DNA of 47,468 nt. Origin: a virus. The stretch is from the IMG/VR virus record IMGVR_UViG_3300050821_002254, positions 1 to 47,468 of that record, one strand, 5' to 3'. How positions within the stretch are numbered: the stretch's first letter is position 1; every line of letters begins with the position of its first letter. Below, one piece after another: positions 7,990 to 14,087 of the stretch. The notes beneath the pieces were generated by a model. That model was given only the letters and a program-made list of their open reading frames with translations, was not told the DNA's origin and did no database searches. The translations under genes were made by a program, and so were the position numbers.

Positions 7990-8056
7990 CCTGCCCTTGC
8001 CCGCCTGCCACGGACTTACCCATCGGGTAACTAAAAAGTCGTAGTCACGATCACAA

Positions 8057-8085
8057 TTGACTTTCGGGTCGTAATGTGCTATATC
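8057..8085 (+). promoter_or_regulatory. Rightward promoter for small terminase
   Basis: TTGACT (8057-8062), a 17-nt spacer ending TGTGC and TATATC (8080-8085) form a sigma-70-like extended -10 promoter. Its -10 box overlaps that of the leftward portal promoter, so the two divergent promoters cannot both be occupied. Confidence 0.65.
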
Positions 8086-8106
8086 ATAAAAAATTCACAA
8101 TGTCAA
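8078..8106 (-). promoter_or_regulatory. Leftward promoter for the portal operon
   Basis: On the minus strand, TTGACA (8106-8101), a 17-nt spacer ending TGA, and TATAGC (8083-8078). The transcript would start near 8071 and carry a palindrome copy (8016-8030) in its leader before the portal start. Confidence 0.65.
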
Positions 8107-8130
8107 CCCCCCTTTGGAGATTTATTTTTC

Positions 8131-8685
8131 ATGGAAGATTTTCTGTCCTCCAGAGAAGAACAACGCCTGCGCGAGCTAGCCAACGGCGTCATTCGCGGCA
8201 TCCAGACGCCCGAAGAAGTGCTGAACGTTCTCGGCTTCACGTCGCAGGAATACACGGACCTGAGCGAGACGCGCATGTTCCGGCAGATGCTGCGGCAGGC
8301 GCAAGACGAGTGGGAGGGAGCAAGCAACACCCACAAGCGCATCAAGCTCAAGGCGGCAGTTAATATAGAGCAGGCGCTGCCCCACTTCTATCTAGCGATG
8401 ACCAACGACAAGGAGCCGCTAAGCTCCAAAGTGAAAGCCTTCGAGGTCGTGTCACGGGTCGCTGGGCTAGGTCAGGTCGAGCCGGTAGGCGCTGGGGCTG
8501 GCCAGTTCTTCAAGCTGGAAATCAACCTTGGCGGCGGCGTTGCGCCCATGGTTCTTCAATCGGGGATAGAAAGTGTGACGCTGGAACATGAAACACTCGA
8601 TGTTCGCGCTCGTGAAACATCGCTCGCTGAAGGAGCTTACACGCAATCGCGCCTGTTCGATGCGCTACCCCTCGAAGACCTTTAA
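8131..8685 (+). CDS. Terminase small subunit
   Basis: This 184-residue protein starts at the ATG at 8131. Features typical of podoviral small terminases are a helical N-terminus (REEQRLRELANGVIRGIQTP), MFRQMLRQAQDEWEGASNTH, KRIKLKAAVNIEQALPHFYL and EPLSSKVKAFEVVSRVAGLG. It would recognise the packaging site and regulate the large subunit. It is the only rightward gene in the left-arm late region, separated from the large terminase by convergent small genes, which is unusual. Its 3' end overlaps the end of a leftward gene by 21 nt. Confidence 0.75.
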   Translation: MEDFLSSREEQRLRELANGVIRGIQTPEEVLNVLGFTSQEYTDLSETRMFRQMLRQAQDEWEGASNTHKRIKLKAAVNIEQALPHFYLAMTNDKEPLSSKVKAFEVVSRVAGLGQVEPVGAGAGQFFKLEINLGGGVAPMVLQSGIESVTLEHETLDVRARETSLAEGAYTQSRLFDALPLEDL

Positions 8686-8865
8686 CTGTTCTTCAATCGG
8701 GATATATAAGCTGCCGCCATCGTCTTCAACGATGAAACATTGCGTTTTGCGATCGCGCCGCATAACGATGCCGATGATCACGCCATCCTGATCCTTGTCG
8801 TCGGCAAGCACGTTGGTCATGTTGACGCGCTGTCCGATGTGATAATCTACCTTATCGTTTTCCAT
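8665..8865 (-). CDS. Small beta-rich protein, unknown
   Basis: This 66-residue protein starts MENDKVDYHIGQRVNMTNVL with GGAG 8 nt upstream of the ATG. The sequence DQDGVIIGIVMRRDRKTQCF and VEDDGGSLYIPIEEQL suggests a small SH3-like or barrel fold. No family was recognised. It is convergent with, and overlaps, the end of the small terminase gene. Confidence 0.65.
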   Translation of the reverse strand: MENDKVDYHIGQRVNMTNVLADDKDQDGVIIGIVMRRDRKTQCFIVEDDGGSLYIPIEEQLKVFEG

Positions 8866-9017
8866 ATTATTATCTCCACGTAACCTGAGCGCTCCCACAC
8901 CGCATCGCGATAGCCCATCGGCTCGATGCAATAGCGCCAGCTTTGATCGGTTATGGTTATCCACGTCAGCAGTTGGACGCGGGGCCAACCCCGGTCATGC
9001 CTATTAGCGTTTAGCAT
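8847..9017 (-). CDS. Small Trp/Tyr-rich protein, tentative
   Basis: This is a 56-residue reading frame from the ATG at 9017. That ATG overlaps the stop of the upstream membrane peptide (ATGCTAA). It contains WPRVQLLTWITITDQSWRYC and YRDAVWERSGYVEI, which look protein-like, and it overlaps the next gene by 19 nt. No homologue was recognised and no ribosome site is evident beyond coupling. Confidence 0.45.
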   Translation of the reverse strand: MLNANRHDRGWPRVQLLTWITITDQSWRYCIEPMGYRDAVWERSGYVEIIIWKTIR

Positions 9018-9091
9018 GTTTGCGTAAACGCACATGCAAATGCACTAGCAAGCTGCCACAACGCCGTCCAGAACAGCGCGTTTGCAAGCAT
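9011..9091 (-). CDS. Short hydrophobic peptide downstream of terminase, tentative
   Basis: This is a 26-residue hydrophobic peptide, MLANALFWTALWQLASAFAC plus a short tail, consistent with one membrane-spanning helix. It starts 15 nt after the large-terminase stop and is coupled to the next small gene. No clear ribosome site. It could be chance. Confidence 0.3.
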   Translation of the reverse strand: MLANALFWTALWQLASAFACAFTQTC

Positions 9092-9105
9092 CAAGATCAA
9101 AAGAC

Positions 9106-10674
9106 TCACGTCCAAGCGAGGGCGCTGGGAGCTACCCGCATCGGGCGGCGCGGCCTGAGGGTCTGCACGATCCGGCCCAGCACCCATGCGTAAGCTCCCG
9201 CGTTCCCCGTCACCAAGCACACATACTGCAAGCAATCCGCCACGTCCGACCATGGATGTAATTTCTCCGGCACGGTTTTCACATACATCCCGCCGCTCGT
9301 ATCCAACGTCGTAGCGAACTTGTACTGTCCGTTGAGCGCCGCAACCAGCGTGGGACAGCGCGTCCCATCAATAAGGAGCGCTGGACTTCCCCCCACGTTT
9401 CTCGTAAAGAAGCTCTCCACCCCACGTAATCTCGGCTCCAAGTCGTTTGTCGGAGCAGGCTCCGCCGCCAGCCCGCAGCGCTTAAGCAAGTCAAAACTGT
9501 TAAGTTCAAACAGGGAGTCTTTCGCCTGCCCTGAGGGGTCGCCAACAATCCCGATAGGCCGACCGGCGTATCTTGGTTGGAGCAATACCGGTATGAGATT
9601 CTGCTTGGCGTGCTGCTCAAGCCCAAGGTTTTCTCCGGTGGGGCCGCGCCCCGGCACTTCCTCCAGCACTAATAATCGCCCTGAGTGATCCAACTGGCAT
9701 ATAAGGGACCACGGCGACCGCCCGAAATCCTGCCCCACCACAAGCATGCGGCTATAGACAGGCTCCAATGGGACGCTGGACACATGATAATCGTACCTAA
9801 AACTTTCAGCAAACACGGCAGCGCCGCTAGGATCGCGGCCAAACTCCGACCAGACGTATCTTCTGATGTAATCAGAAGTACCAACAGAGAGAAGCCGATC
9901 ATAATATCCTCTCCCCTGCGCTATCCTTCGCGGGTCGTCTTCCGGCAGGAGAATGGTTTCCGCCGTCTGATTAAGATGCGGGAGATTCTCCGCACCACCT
10001 ATCTGCACCATGATAGGGTTACCATGCGCATCCACGCTTCCGCTCGATGCGAATGTGGGGTATATATGCCCTCCCGGCTGGTGGAACACCTGCCACTGCG
10101 GCGGCGGGGCGGCCATAAAATTCGCCCACGGCGTATTCATTATCGGCGCGTTCGTATCGGCCCAGATGCCCGACCACGAACATACACCCTGATCATTATT
10201 AGGATACCGTCCGACACGACCGGCAATGTCAGAAAGAAGATTTATGTCTGTCTCGATGCACTCATTGACGTACGCAGCCGTGAGTTGCAATGAGAGTAAT
10301 CTCTTTACGTCATCAGGCTCATCAAGCGGTATGAACGGCCACTCGGAGACGACATCGCCGTACTCCAAATAGAGGGTCGATTCTGAGACCCTCCAATCGG
10401 CAATAGAACCGAACCACCCTCTCACATCCTTCAGGACAGTCGCTTTAGCATCTTTCAGGGACTGGCGTATAATGGCGATGCGCGTATAACGTTTCCCATC
10501 TAGCGCAGGCTCCTGCTGGGCCATACGCCTCGCAGCTTCGACGATACACCCGGTCGTCTTGCCTGAACCAACGGGTCCCCAAATCAATCGTCCGAACGCT
10601 TCCGACTGTAGGAAGGAAGATATCGTAGGGGGAGCGTTGTATACCCATTGTTGTCTTACACCGCCGCTTCTCAT
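9106..10674 (-). CDS. terL: Terminase large subunit
   Basis: This 522-residue protein has an N-terminal packaging ATPase with Walker A GPVGSGKTT at residues 33-41 and a Walker B-like strand ending in TAAYVNEC. The C-terminal nuclease domain has LVVGQDFGRSPWSLICQLD, GIVGDPSGQAKD and HPWSDVADCLQYV, carrying the acidic residues of the RNase H-like fold. It powers DNA translocation into the prohead and cuts the concatemer. Length is normal. The start at 10674 has no strong ribosome site. A leader with a promoter and a short ORF precedes it. Confidence 0.9.
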   Translation of the reverse strand: MRSGGVRQQWVYNAPPTISSFLQSEAFGRLIWGPVGSGKTTGCIVEAARRMAQQEPALDGKRYTRIAIIRQSLKDAKATVLKDVRGWFGSIADWRVSESTLYLEYGDVVSEWPFIPLDEPDDVKRLLSLQLTAAYVNECIETDINLLSDIAGRVGRYPNNDQGVCSWSGIWADTNAPIMNTPWANFMAAPPPQWQVFHQPGGHIYPTFASSGSVDAHGNPIMVQIGGAENLPHLNQTAETILLPEDDPRRIAQGRGYYDRLLSVGTSDYIRRYVWSEFGRDPSGAAVFAESFRYDYHVSSVPLEPVYSRMLVVGQDFGRSPWSLICQLDHSGRLLVLEEVPGRGPTGENLGLEQHAKQNLIPVLLQPRYAGRPIGIVGDPSGQAKDSLFELNSFDLLKRCGLAAEPAPTNDLEPRLRGVESFFTRNVGGSPALLIDGTRCPTLVAALNGQYKFATTLDTSGGMYVKTVPEKLHPWSDVADCLQYVCLVTGNAGAYAWVLGRIVQTLRPRRPMRVAPSALAWT

Positions 10675-10705
10675 ATGTTCTTACTCATTCGCTCGCTAGG
10701 ATCGC

Positions 10706-10894
10706 TCATTCGTAAGAAGGGTTACCCGTGGGGTAAGTCGGCAGGAGAAAAGATGGGCCGAGCGCGCTGAAAGACCCTGCACGGCGGGGACAGCATCCGA
10801 TCCGTACAGGGTCCATTCTGCGCAGTGGGCTTGCATTGCCGTGTGTCTCGTTTACATTGAAACACTCGACAACCTTGGCAGGGAGCTTACCCAC
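10706..10894 (-). CDS. Possible leader ORF before large terminase
   Basis: This is a 62-residue frame starting with a GTG at 10894 inside a palindrome (10887-10902), giving the same MGK opening as several solid genes. The sequence (VVECFNVNETHGN, then RIGCCPRRAGSFSALG) is not clearly protein-like. The GTG lies about where transcription from the promoter at 10902-10930 should start, so translation would be leaderless. A second palindrome (10722-10736) lies near its end. It may be only a regulatory leader. Confidence 0.35.
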   Translation of the reverse strand: MGKLPAKVVECFNVNETHGNASPLRRMDPVRIGCCPRRAGSFSALGPSFLLPTYPTGNPSYE

Positions 10895-10902
10895 GGGGGT
10901 TA
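10887..10902. promoter_or_regulatory. Palindrome at the terminase transcription start (operator candidate)
   Basis: TTACCC-ACGG-GGGTTA spans the predicted +1 and touches the -10 box of the leftward terminase promoter. A protein bound here would block initiation, the best placement in the window for an operator role. Confidence 0.6.
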
Positions 10903-10930
10903 AGATAACACCTTTGCGGGTGGTTGTCAA
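10902..10930 (-). promoter_or_regulatory. Leftward promoter for large terminase
   Basis: On the minus strand, TTGACA (10930-10925), a 17-nt spacer ending TGT, and TATCTT (10907-10902). It is a good sigma-70-like match with an extended -10, pointing at the large-terminase gene. Confidence 0.7.
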
Positions 10931-11087
10931 GGGGGGTTGAATACTTAACAATTACTTAGGGAATACTGTGAATACTATGTATTATTATACGTCTAGGGGT
11001 TGTGGATATTTCGGGGCGCCAAGATATTTTGGGGACACCTAAAGGCCCGCCCGCCGGTCCTTGCCTTGGTCCACATGCCCTACCGTC

Positions 11088-11116
11088 TTGACCCCTGGTT
11101 GCCCATTGGGTAATGT
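11088..11116 (+). promoter_or_regulatory. Weak rightward promoter before the structured RNA
   Basis: TTGACC (11088-11093), a 17-nt spacer and TAATGT (11111-11116). The palindrome copy at 11099-11113 covers the spacer and -10. The -10 box is weak, so this is tentative, but it points into the folded region. Confidence 0.4.
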
Positions 11117-11119
11117 GTC

Positions 11120-11520
11120 CCAACGCTGTCGCTTAGAAGCCCGGTATGTTGGTGACCCGCGGAGCCGAGAGGCTGCGCGTGGCATTCTCAACAGGAGAGT
11201 AGCTGACGCACGTCTGACGTGTGGCAGGTATGGCTTGGCGGCTCGCAGGAGCTTCTGCCCCATACCGCAGCGAGGGTACCTGCAAGGATGTGCGGAGCAA
11301 GTCCGCGAAGCCGTGCGTTCACGGTCCCACGTATCTGCGGAGTGACGGTCGCACCCTCGTAAGAGCGCTGCGCGTCCAGAGCTAAGGAGCTTAGGTGACG
11401 CGACACAAGACGCAAAGGAGGGCAGTGCCTGAAATATGTTCGATCTGCAAATGATCGGCGGTCACGAATAGACACAACGAAGACCTAGCCGCTACGGCGG
11501 CTAGTTGCAAACCAGAGACG
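11120..11520 (+). ncRNA. Candidate large structured RNA, about 0.4 kb
   Basis: This gene-free stretch is packed with stable helices. On the plus strand: AGCC-GAGA-GGCT (11163-11174, GNRA loop); a 6-bp stem at 11184-11200; a 6-bp stem at 11207-11223; GCAGGTA (11224-11230) with TACCTGC (11277-11283); CGAGGG (11271-11276) with CCCTCG (11354-11359); GCGGA/TCCGC (11292-11306); CCGTG/CACGG (11311-11324); CGCGTC/GACGCG (11371-11402) enclosing CTAAG/CTTAG; CGATC/GATCG (11441-11457); and CTAGCCGC-TACG-GCGGCTAG (11485-11504, a UNCG loop). The GNRA and UNCG loops exist only on the plus strand. I matched it to no known class; ends are approximate. Confidence 0.55.
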
Positions 11521-11529
11521 GCGTGACGT

Positions 11530-11556
11530 TTCATAATACTTAATAAGTATTATGAA
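11530..11556. repeat. 27-bp AT-rich palindrome
   Basis: The arms TTCATAATACTTA and TAAGTATTATGAA pair perfectly around one central A. The core ATAATACTT/AAGTATTAT is the same element repeated at 12.15-12.52 kb, tying this site to the origin-like region. It lies just before the first rightward gene. Confidence 0.85.
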
Positions 11557-11563
11557 CTTCGCG

Positions 11564-11596
11564 CCGTTTCGCGCTTGCAACTAACCCAAAGGGTAA
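11564..11596 (+). repeat. 33-bp direct repeat, copy 1 (gene leader)
   Basis: An identical 33-bp sequence occurs here and at 11852-11884: CCGTTTCGCGCTTGCAAC followed by a palindrome copy. Each copy sits immediately before the start codon of a small rightward gene, so it is a duplicated leader with ribosome site, possibly with a promoter element. Confidence 0.9.
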
Positions 11597-11601
11597 AGAC
11601 A

Positions 11602-11823
11602 ATGGAATACGTTTCTCAAGAGGAATTCGACCGCGTAGCCAAGGCGTTCGATGAACGCAGAGCTAAGATCGAAAAGCTCAACGAAAACCTGAAGGCGACG
11701 AAAACTCTCGCTGCGAAAACAGAGGTTTATCGTCAGCTGAAGACGGCTCGCAAGCCGCTGGCCTCATGTAGCGTATGCGGCGAGGAAGGCCACACATGGC
11801 AACGTTGCGGAGCAAATCTGTAA
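11602..11823 (+). CDS. Small CCHC zinc-knuckle protein
   Basis: This 73-residue protein has an N-terminal coiled-coil-like helix (FDERRAKIEKLNENLKATKT). At its C-terminus a canonical zinc knuckle, C-x2-C-x4-H-x4-C, reads CSVCGEEGHTWQRC. Zinc knuckles of this type usually bind single-stranded nucleic acid. The ATG at 11602 follows a palindrome inside the duplicated 33-bp leader. It is the first rightward gene, so it is probably an early protein. The biological role is unknown. Confidence 0.75.
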   Translation: MEYVSQEEFDRVAKAFDERRAKIEKLNENLKATKTLAAKTEVYRQLKTARKPLASCSVCGEEGHTWQRCGANL

Positions 11824-11851
11824 CCAAGCGATACGCATTACCGTATATGCT

Positions 11852-11884
11852 CCGTTTCGCGCTTGCAACTAACCCAAAGGGTAA
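11852..11884 (+). repeat. 33-bp direct repeat, copy 2 (gene leader)
   Basis: This is the second exact copy of the leader at 11564-11596, ending 3 nt before the ATG at 11888. Confidence 0.9.
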
Positions 11885-11887
11885 GTC

Positions 11888-12082
11888 ATGAACCAAAACG
11901 CTAGATGCTATGATCCTTTTTCGCGGTCGCCTTCAAGCGCGCCGCGTATTCGTATTCGTGTCGGTCGCGTGAATAATCTTCGCGCCACAACATATGTGAA
12001 CCTTCCTGACCCGAAAGCGCCATCGCGGCGGCGCGTGAAAAACGGCCGCAAGGGCACAAAAATAAGGATACGCGTAAAATGA
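11888..12082 (+). CDS. Small very basic protein
   Basis: This 64-residue protein has many Arg and Lys and a repeated RIRIRV-type motif (PRIRIRVGR near residue 20, KIRIRVK at the C-terminus). This suggests nucleic-acid binding. The start follows the second 33-bp leader. Its stop overlaps the start of a 25-codon frame (ATGA). No family was recognised. Confidence 0.65.
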   Translation: MNQNARCYDPFSRSPSSAPRIRIRVGRVNNLRATTYVNLPDPKAPSRRRVKNGRKGTKIRIRVK

Positions 12083-12156
12083 ACCGCGAACAGGAAGAAT
12101 TGGATCGCTACGACGCGTTGCAACGCTGGCTGGACGCCCAAACTGGCACAAAATAA
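12079..12156 (+). CDS. 25-residue coupled ORF, tentative
   Basis: The sequence MNREQEELDRYDALQRWLDA plus five residues reads as an amphipathic helix. Its ATG overlaps the stop of the basic-protein gene. It ends just before a 16-bp palindrome at the edge of the AT-rich region. It is short, but the coupling and composition support it. Confidence 0.45.
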   Translation: MNREQEELDRYDALQRWLDAQTGTK

Positions 12157-12530
12157 GTATTATAATACTTAATTAGGTCCTAAAACGGGCCTAATTATGT
12201 ATTATAAGTATTATTAGTATTATTCCGAAAGTGTAAAAGTGTGTAAACTCCAACCTTCGGAATTTGAGAAACCGGCCGCTAACTAACTGGCAGGATTGCT
12301 TTTAAATATATGTATTATAGTATTATAGTATTATATATAGAATAACCCCTATAGGGTATCACAACTTACCCACGTGTGTTTAGGGTAAGTCTCGAAGTCC
12401 AATAATACTTCCCCTCCCCCTATAGCATTATCTCTTTTTAGGCTAATACTAGGACTTTAAAGTATTATGTCAATGATATCAATGAGTTATATATATTATG
12501 GAAGTATAGAACATTATAATACTTGAGCTA
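12150..12530. repeat. AT-rich region with iteron-like AGTATTAT repeats (origin candidate)
   Basis: This stretch has no convincing gene and is markedly AT-rich. The element ATAATACTT or its complement recurs: a 16-bp perfect palindrome AAGTATTATAATACTT at 12155-12170, AAGTATTAT/AGTATTAT at 12206-12222, three tandem GTATTATA units at 12312-12335, then near 12402, 12460 and 12514. Two unusual members of the TWACCC family (12343 and 12366) are interspersed. Iterated short repeats in an AT-rich block next to early genes are typical of replication origins. No dnaA-box array was recognised, so this is inference. Confidence 0.6.
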
Positions 12531-12684
12531 ACCCATTGATCTTACTTGACTTTCACCATTTAATCTTCGTCAAAACCGTAAGTATTTACAACCACTAGTT
12601 GACTGTCAACGGCCTATCTATGGTTGTATCCTTCGGAAAAACCTTTCTCTGCCGTTTCGACGGCGTAACCCAAGAGGTAATGAT

Positions 12685-12840
12685 GTGGCTAACGCTCTCA
12701 CTGTTGTTCACGCTGTGGATGCTCGCAAGCGAGCGCGTGTAATCAATTTCTCCTGCCGCAAAGTCGGCGGACTGCGGTTCATCAAGTTGGGCCGCTTTTG
12801 CTTCATGTTCACGCTAACCAAAGAGTACAAGCCGCTATGA
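12685..12840 (+). CDS. Small protein with GTG start
   Basis: This 51-residue protein starts at a GTG at 12685, with AAGAGG from a palindrome copy (12666-12680) 7 nt upstream. The C-terminal half, VGGLRFIKLGRFCFMFTLTK plus EYKPL, resembles a recurring phage small-protein ending (FxKIGRxxxxFxxxxEYRxL) I have seen elsewhere, function unknown. An out-of-frame ATG at 12680 would give only a 20-residue hydrophobic peptide and is less likely. The stop overlaps the next start (ATGA). Confidence 0.6.
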   Translation: MANALTVVHAVDARKRARVINFSCRKVGGLRFIKLGRFCFMFTLTKEYKPL

Positions 12841-12986
12841 TCAAATACCAAATCACATTCCAGTGGCCTAACGGCGACTGGACATGGATCGACGTGATGG
12901 CGAATGACTTCCATCAGGCAATGCTTATCGCGCTCGATAAATGCCCTCTCTCCTGCCGTGTCCACAACATCATGAGAATGCCATGA
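12837..12986 (+). CDS. Small protein, unknown
   Basis: This 49-residue protein begins MIKYQITFQWPNGDWTWIDV, with alternating beta-like segments followed by a helix (DFHQAMLIALDKC). It is coupled by ATGA on both sides. No family was recognised. Confidence 0.6.
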   Translation: MIKYQITFQWPNGDWTWIDVMANDFHQAMLIALDKCPLSCRVHNIMRMP

Positions 12987-13087
12987 AAACTTCATTCTTT
13001 CATGCCGTCCTCATCCTCGCGCTCATTGTGTTCTGCATCATGCCATGCAGCGCTGTTATCCTCGATGCAATCGGAGTGCTGCCTTGA
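12983..13087 (+). CDS. 34-residue membrane or secreted peptide
   Basis: The start MKTSFFHAVLILALIVFCIM is followed by PCSAVILDAIGVLP. The hydrophobic core after a Lys suggests one transmembrane helix or an uncleaved signal. It is coupled to the previous gene by ATGA and to the next by TTGA. Confidence 0.5.
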   Translation: MKTSFFHAVLILALIVFCIMPCSAVILDAIGVLP

Positions 13088-13350
13088 GTTCCTCGCATCA
13101 ACAAGTGCGTTACGAGATCGATCATGGTTCGATTTGGCTGCGCATGGCGTCTGGTCGCTATTGGCGCGTGCGTTGCAACGGCAAAACACAACTATGGAAG
13201 CGCGACGCATGGCGCTATCGCATACCAGTGAAAGCCGGGTTGAAAGTTCACGCCTACATCACCAACGAAACAGTGATCGGCCATTGCGACGGTAACGAGC
13301 AGTTCATTTGTTCGTTCACCGATCCAAACCTGATAAGGCATGCGGGATAG
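13084..13350 (+). CDS. Small basic protein with TTG start
   Basis: This 88-residue protein starts at a TTG that overlaps the stop of the upstream gene. It contains VRYEIDHGSIWLRMASGRYW, LWKRDAWRYRIPVKAGLKVH and CDGNEQFICSFTDPNLI, a beta-rich pattern with many aromatics. No family was recognised. It is the last gene of a four-gene coupled run. Confidence 0.55.
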   Translation: MSSSHQQVRYEIDHGSIWLRMASGRYWRVRCNGKTQLWKRDAWRYRIPVKAGLKVHAYITNETVIGHCDGNEQFICSFTDPNLIRHAG

Positions 13351-13361
13351 AACGACCCGCC

Positions 13362-13438
13362 AACACTAGTTCCCATGCCAGACCTGACCACGAGAAAGGT
13401 GACGATGGTCATCGTGAACTGGCATGGATAGTAGTGTT
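13362..13438 (+). ncRNA. 77-nt three-way-junction RNA element
   Basis: AACACTA (13362-13368) pairs with TAGTGTT (13432-13438). After a small internal loop, CCATGCCAG (13373-13381) pairs with CTGGCATGG (13419-13427). Inside are ACCT/AGGT (13382-13400) and ACGAT-GGTC-ATCGT (13402-13415). The result is a compact Y-shaped fold filling the gap between two genes. It is tRNA-sized but lacks tRNA consensus positions. It may be a cis-acting element or a small RNA. Confidence 0.55.
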
Positions 13439-13459
13439 CTCTAACCCAAAGGGTAACTC

Positions 13460-13681
13460 ATGAGAAGCCGACGCGAGCAGCGCATTGATCGCGCCTTGTC
13501 ATCTGTGCTTGCCGATATTGACAATCGGCATGAGGAAGCAGCAGCCATGCTCGACAACCCATCATGGCGCGTGCTTGATGAGTTGAGTATCGAGCATAAC
13601 GAGGCGCGCATTGCTGCGTATGCTCGCGCCAAACGACTACATGCAATCTGGCAAGCGCGCATTGAGCGCGAGGCAGACTAA
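13460..13681 (+). CDS. Small helical protein, unknown
   Basis: This 73-residue highly charged helical protein (RSRREQRIDRALSSVLADID, EHNEARIAAYARAKRLHAIW) starts 3 nt after a perfect palindrome (13442-13456), which supplies AAAGGG. Likely coiled coil; function unknown. Confidence 0.65.
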   Translation: MRSRREQRIDRALSSVLADIDNRHEEAAAMLDNPSWRVLDELSIEHNEARIAAYARAKRLHAIWQARIEREAD

Positions 13682-13696
13682 CCCAAGGGGTAACTC

Positions 13697-13933
13697 ATGA
13701 AACATCTTGTATTCTCTGCCGTCATGCTGGCGTCAACGATGGCGCACGCTGGCGATATTATTCGCAACTACGACGTAGATGGAAATTACACCGGCTATTC
13801 GGAACGTGAAACCGAAGCCGAGACGGCGAGCCGCACGCATTTTGAATACATGATGGCGGTACAACAGGACGAAGCCAGAAAGCGATGCTTTCAAATATGG
13901 GCTAAGGCTCCTAACGCCTTCTGCCATTACTAA
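13697..13933 (+). CDS. Small exported protein
   Basis: This 78-residue protein has a clear Sec signal peptide, MKHLVFSAVMLASTMAHA, with signal peptidase I site AHA before GDIIRNYDVDG. The mature part is about 60 residues with two Cys. The palindrome at 13679-13693 lies 3 nt before the ATG. It would act in the periplasm. No family was recognised; early exported proteins can modify the cell surface or exclude other phages. Confidence 0.65.
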   Translation: MKHLVFSAVMLASTMAHAGDIIRNYDVDGNYTGYSERETEAETASRTHFEYMMAVQQDEARKRCFQIWAKAPNAFCHY

Positions 13934-13936
13934 TCG

Positions 13937-13987
13937 TTACACAACCCATGCGCGCACGTCTGAGAACCGCGCGTATCAGTTGTGTAA
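13937..13987 (+). other. Long intergenic hairpin
   Basis: TTACACAAC (13937-13945) pairs with GTTGTGTAA (13979-13987), and an inner stem ATGCGCGC (13948-13955) pairs with GCGCGTAT (13969-13976, one G-U). It follows the exported-protein stop and precedes the promoter at 14007. There is no U-tract, so intrinsic termination is doubtful. Confidence 0.6.
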
Positions 13988-14006
13988 ATAATAGTCACTA
14001 ACCCGC

Positions 14007-14035
14007 TTGACAGGGTTATCCTTTCATGCCATATT
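14007..14035 (+). promoter_or_regulatory. Promoter with the -35 box inside an inverted repeat
   Basis: TTGACA (14007-14012), a 17-nt spacer ending TGC, and CATATT (14030-14035). The -35 box lies in the 8-nt spacer of a TAACCC...GGGTTA repeat (13999-14018), so a protein bound there would cover it. Confidence 0.6.
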
Positions 14036-14087
14036 GGCAGGACGCAACGACACTTGGCGTAACAAAGTGTAAACAGGAGTAAAGACA

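Noticed and set aside
11120-11520. Group I/II intron, RNase P, tmRNA or retron RNA
   Set aside because: None of the conserved core motifs I know is present, there is no interrupted gene, no T-loop and no reverse transcriptase nearby.
12680-12742. 20-residue hydrophobic peptide starting at ATG 12680
   Set aside because: The overlapping GTG frame at 12685 is longer, protein-like and coupled to the following genes.
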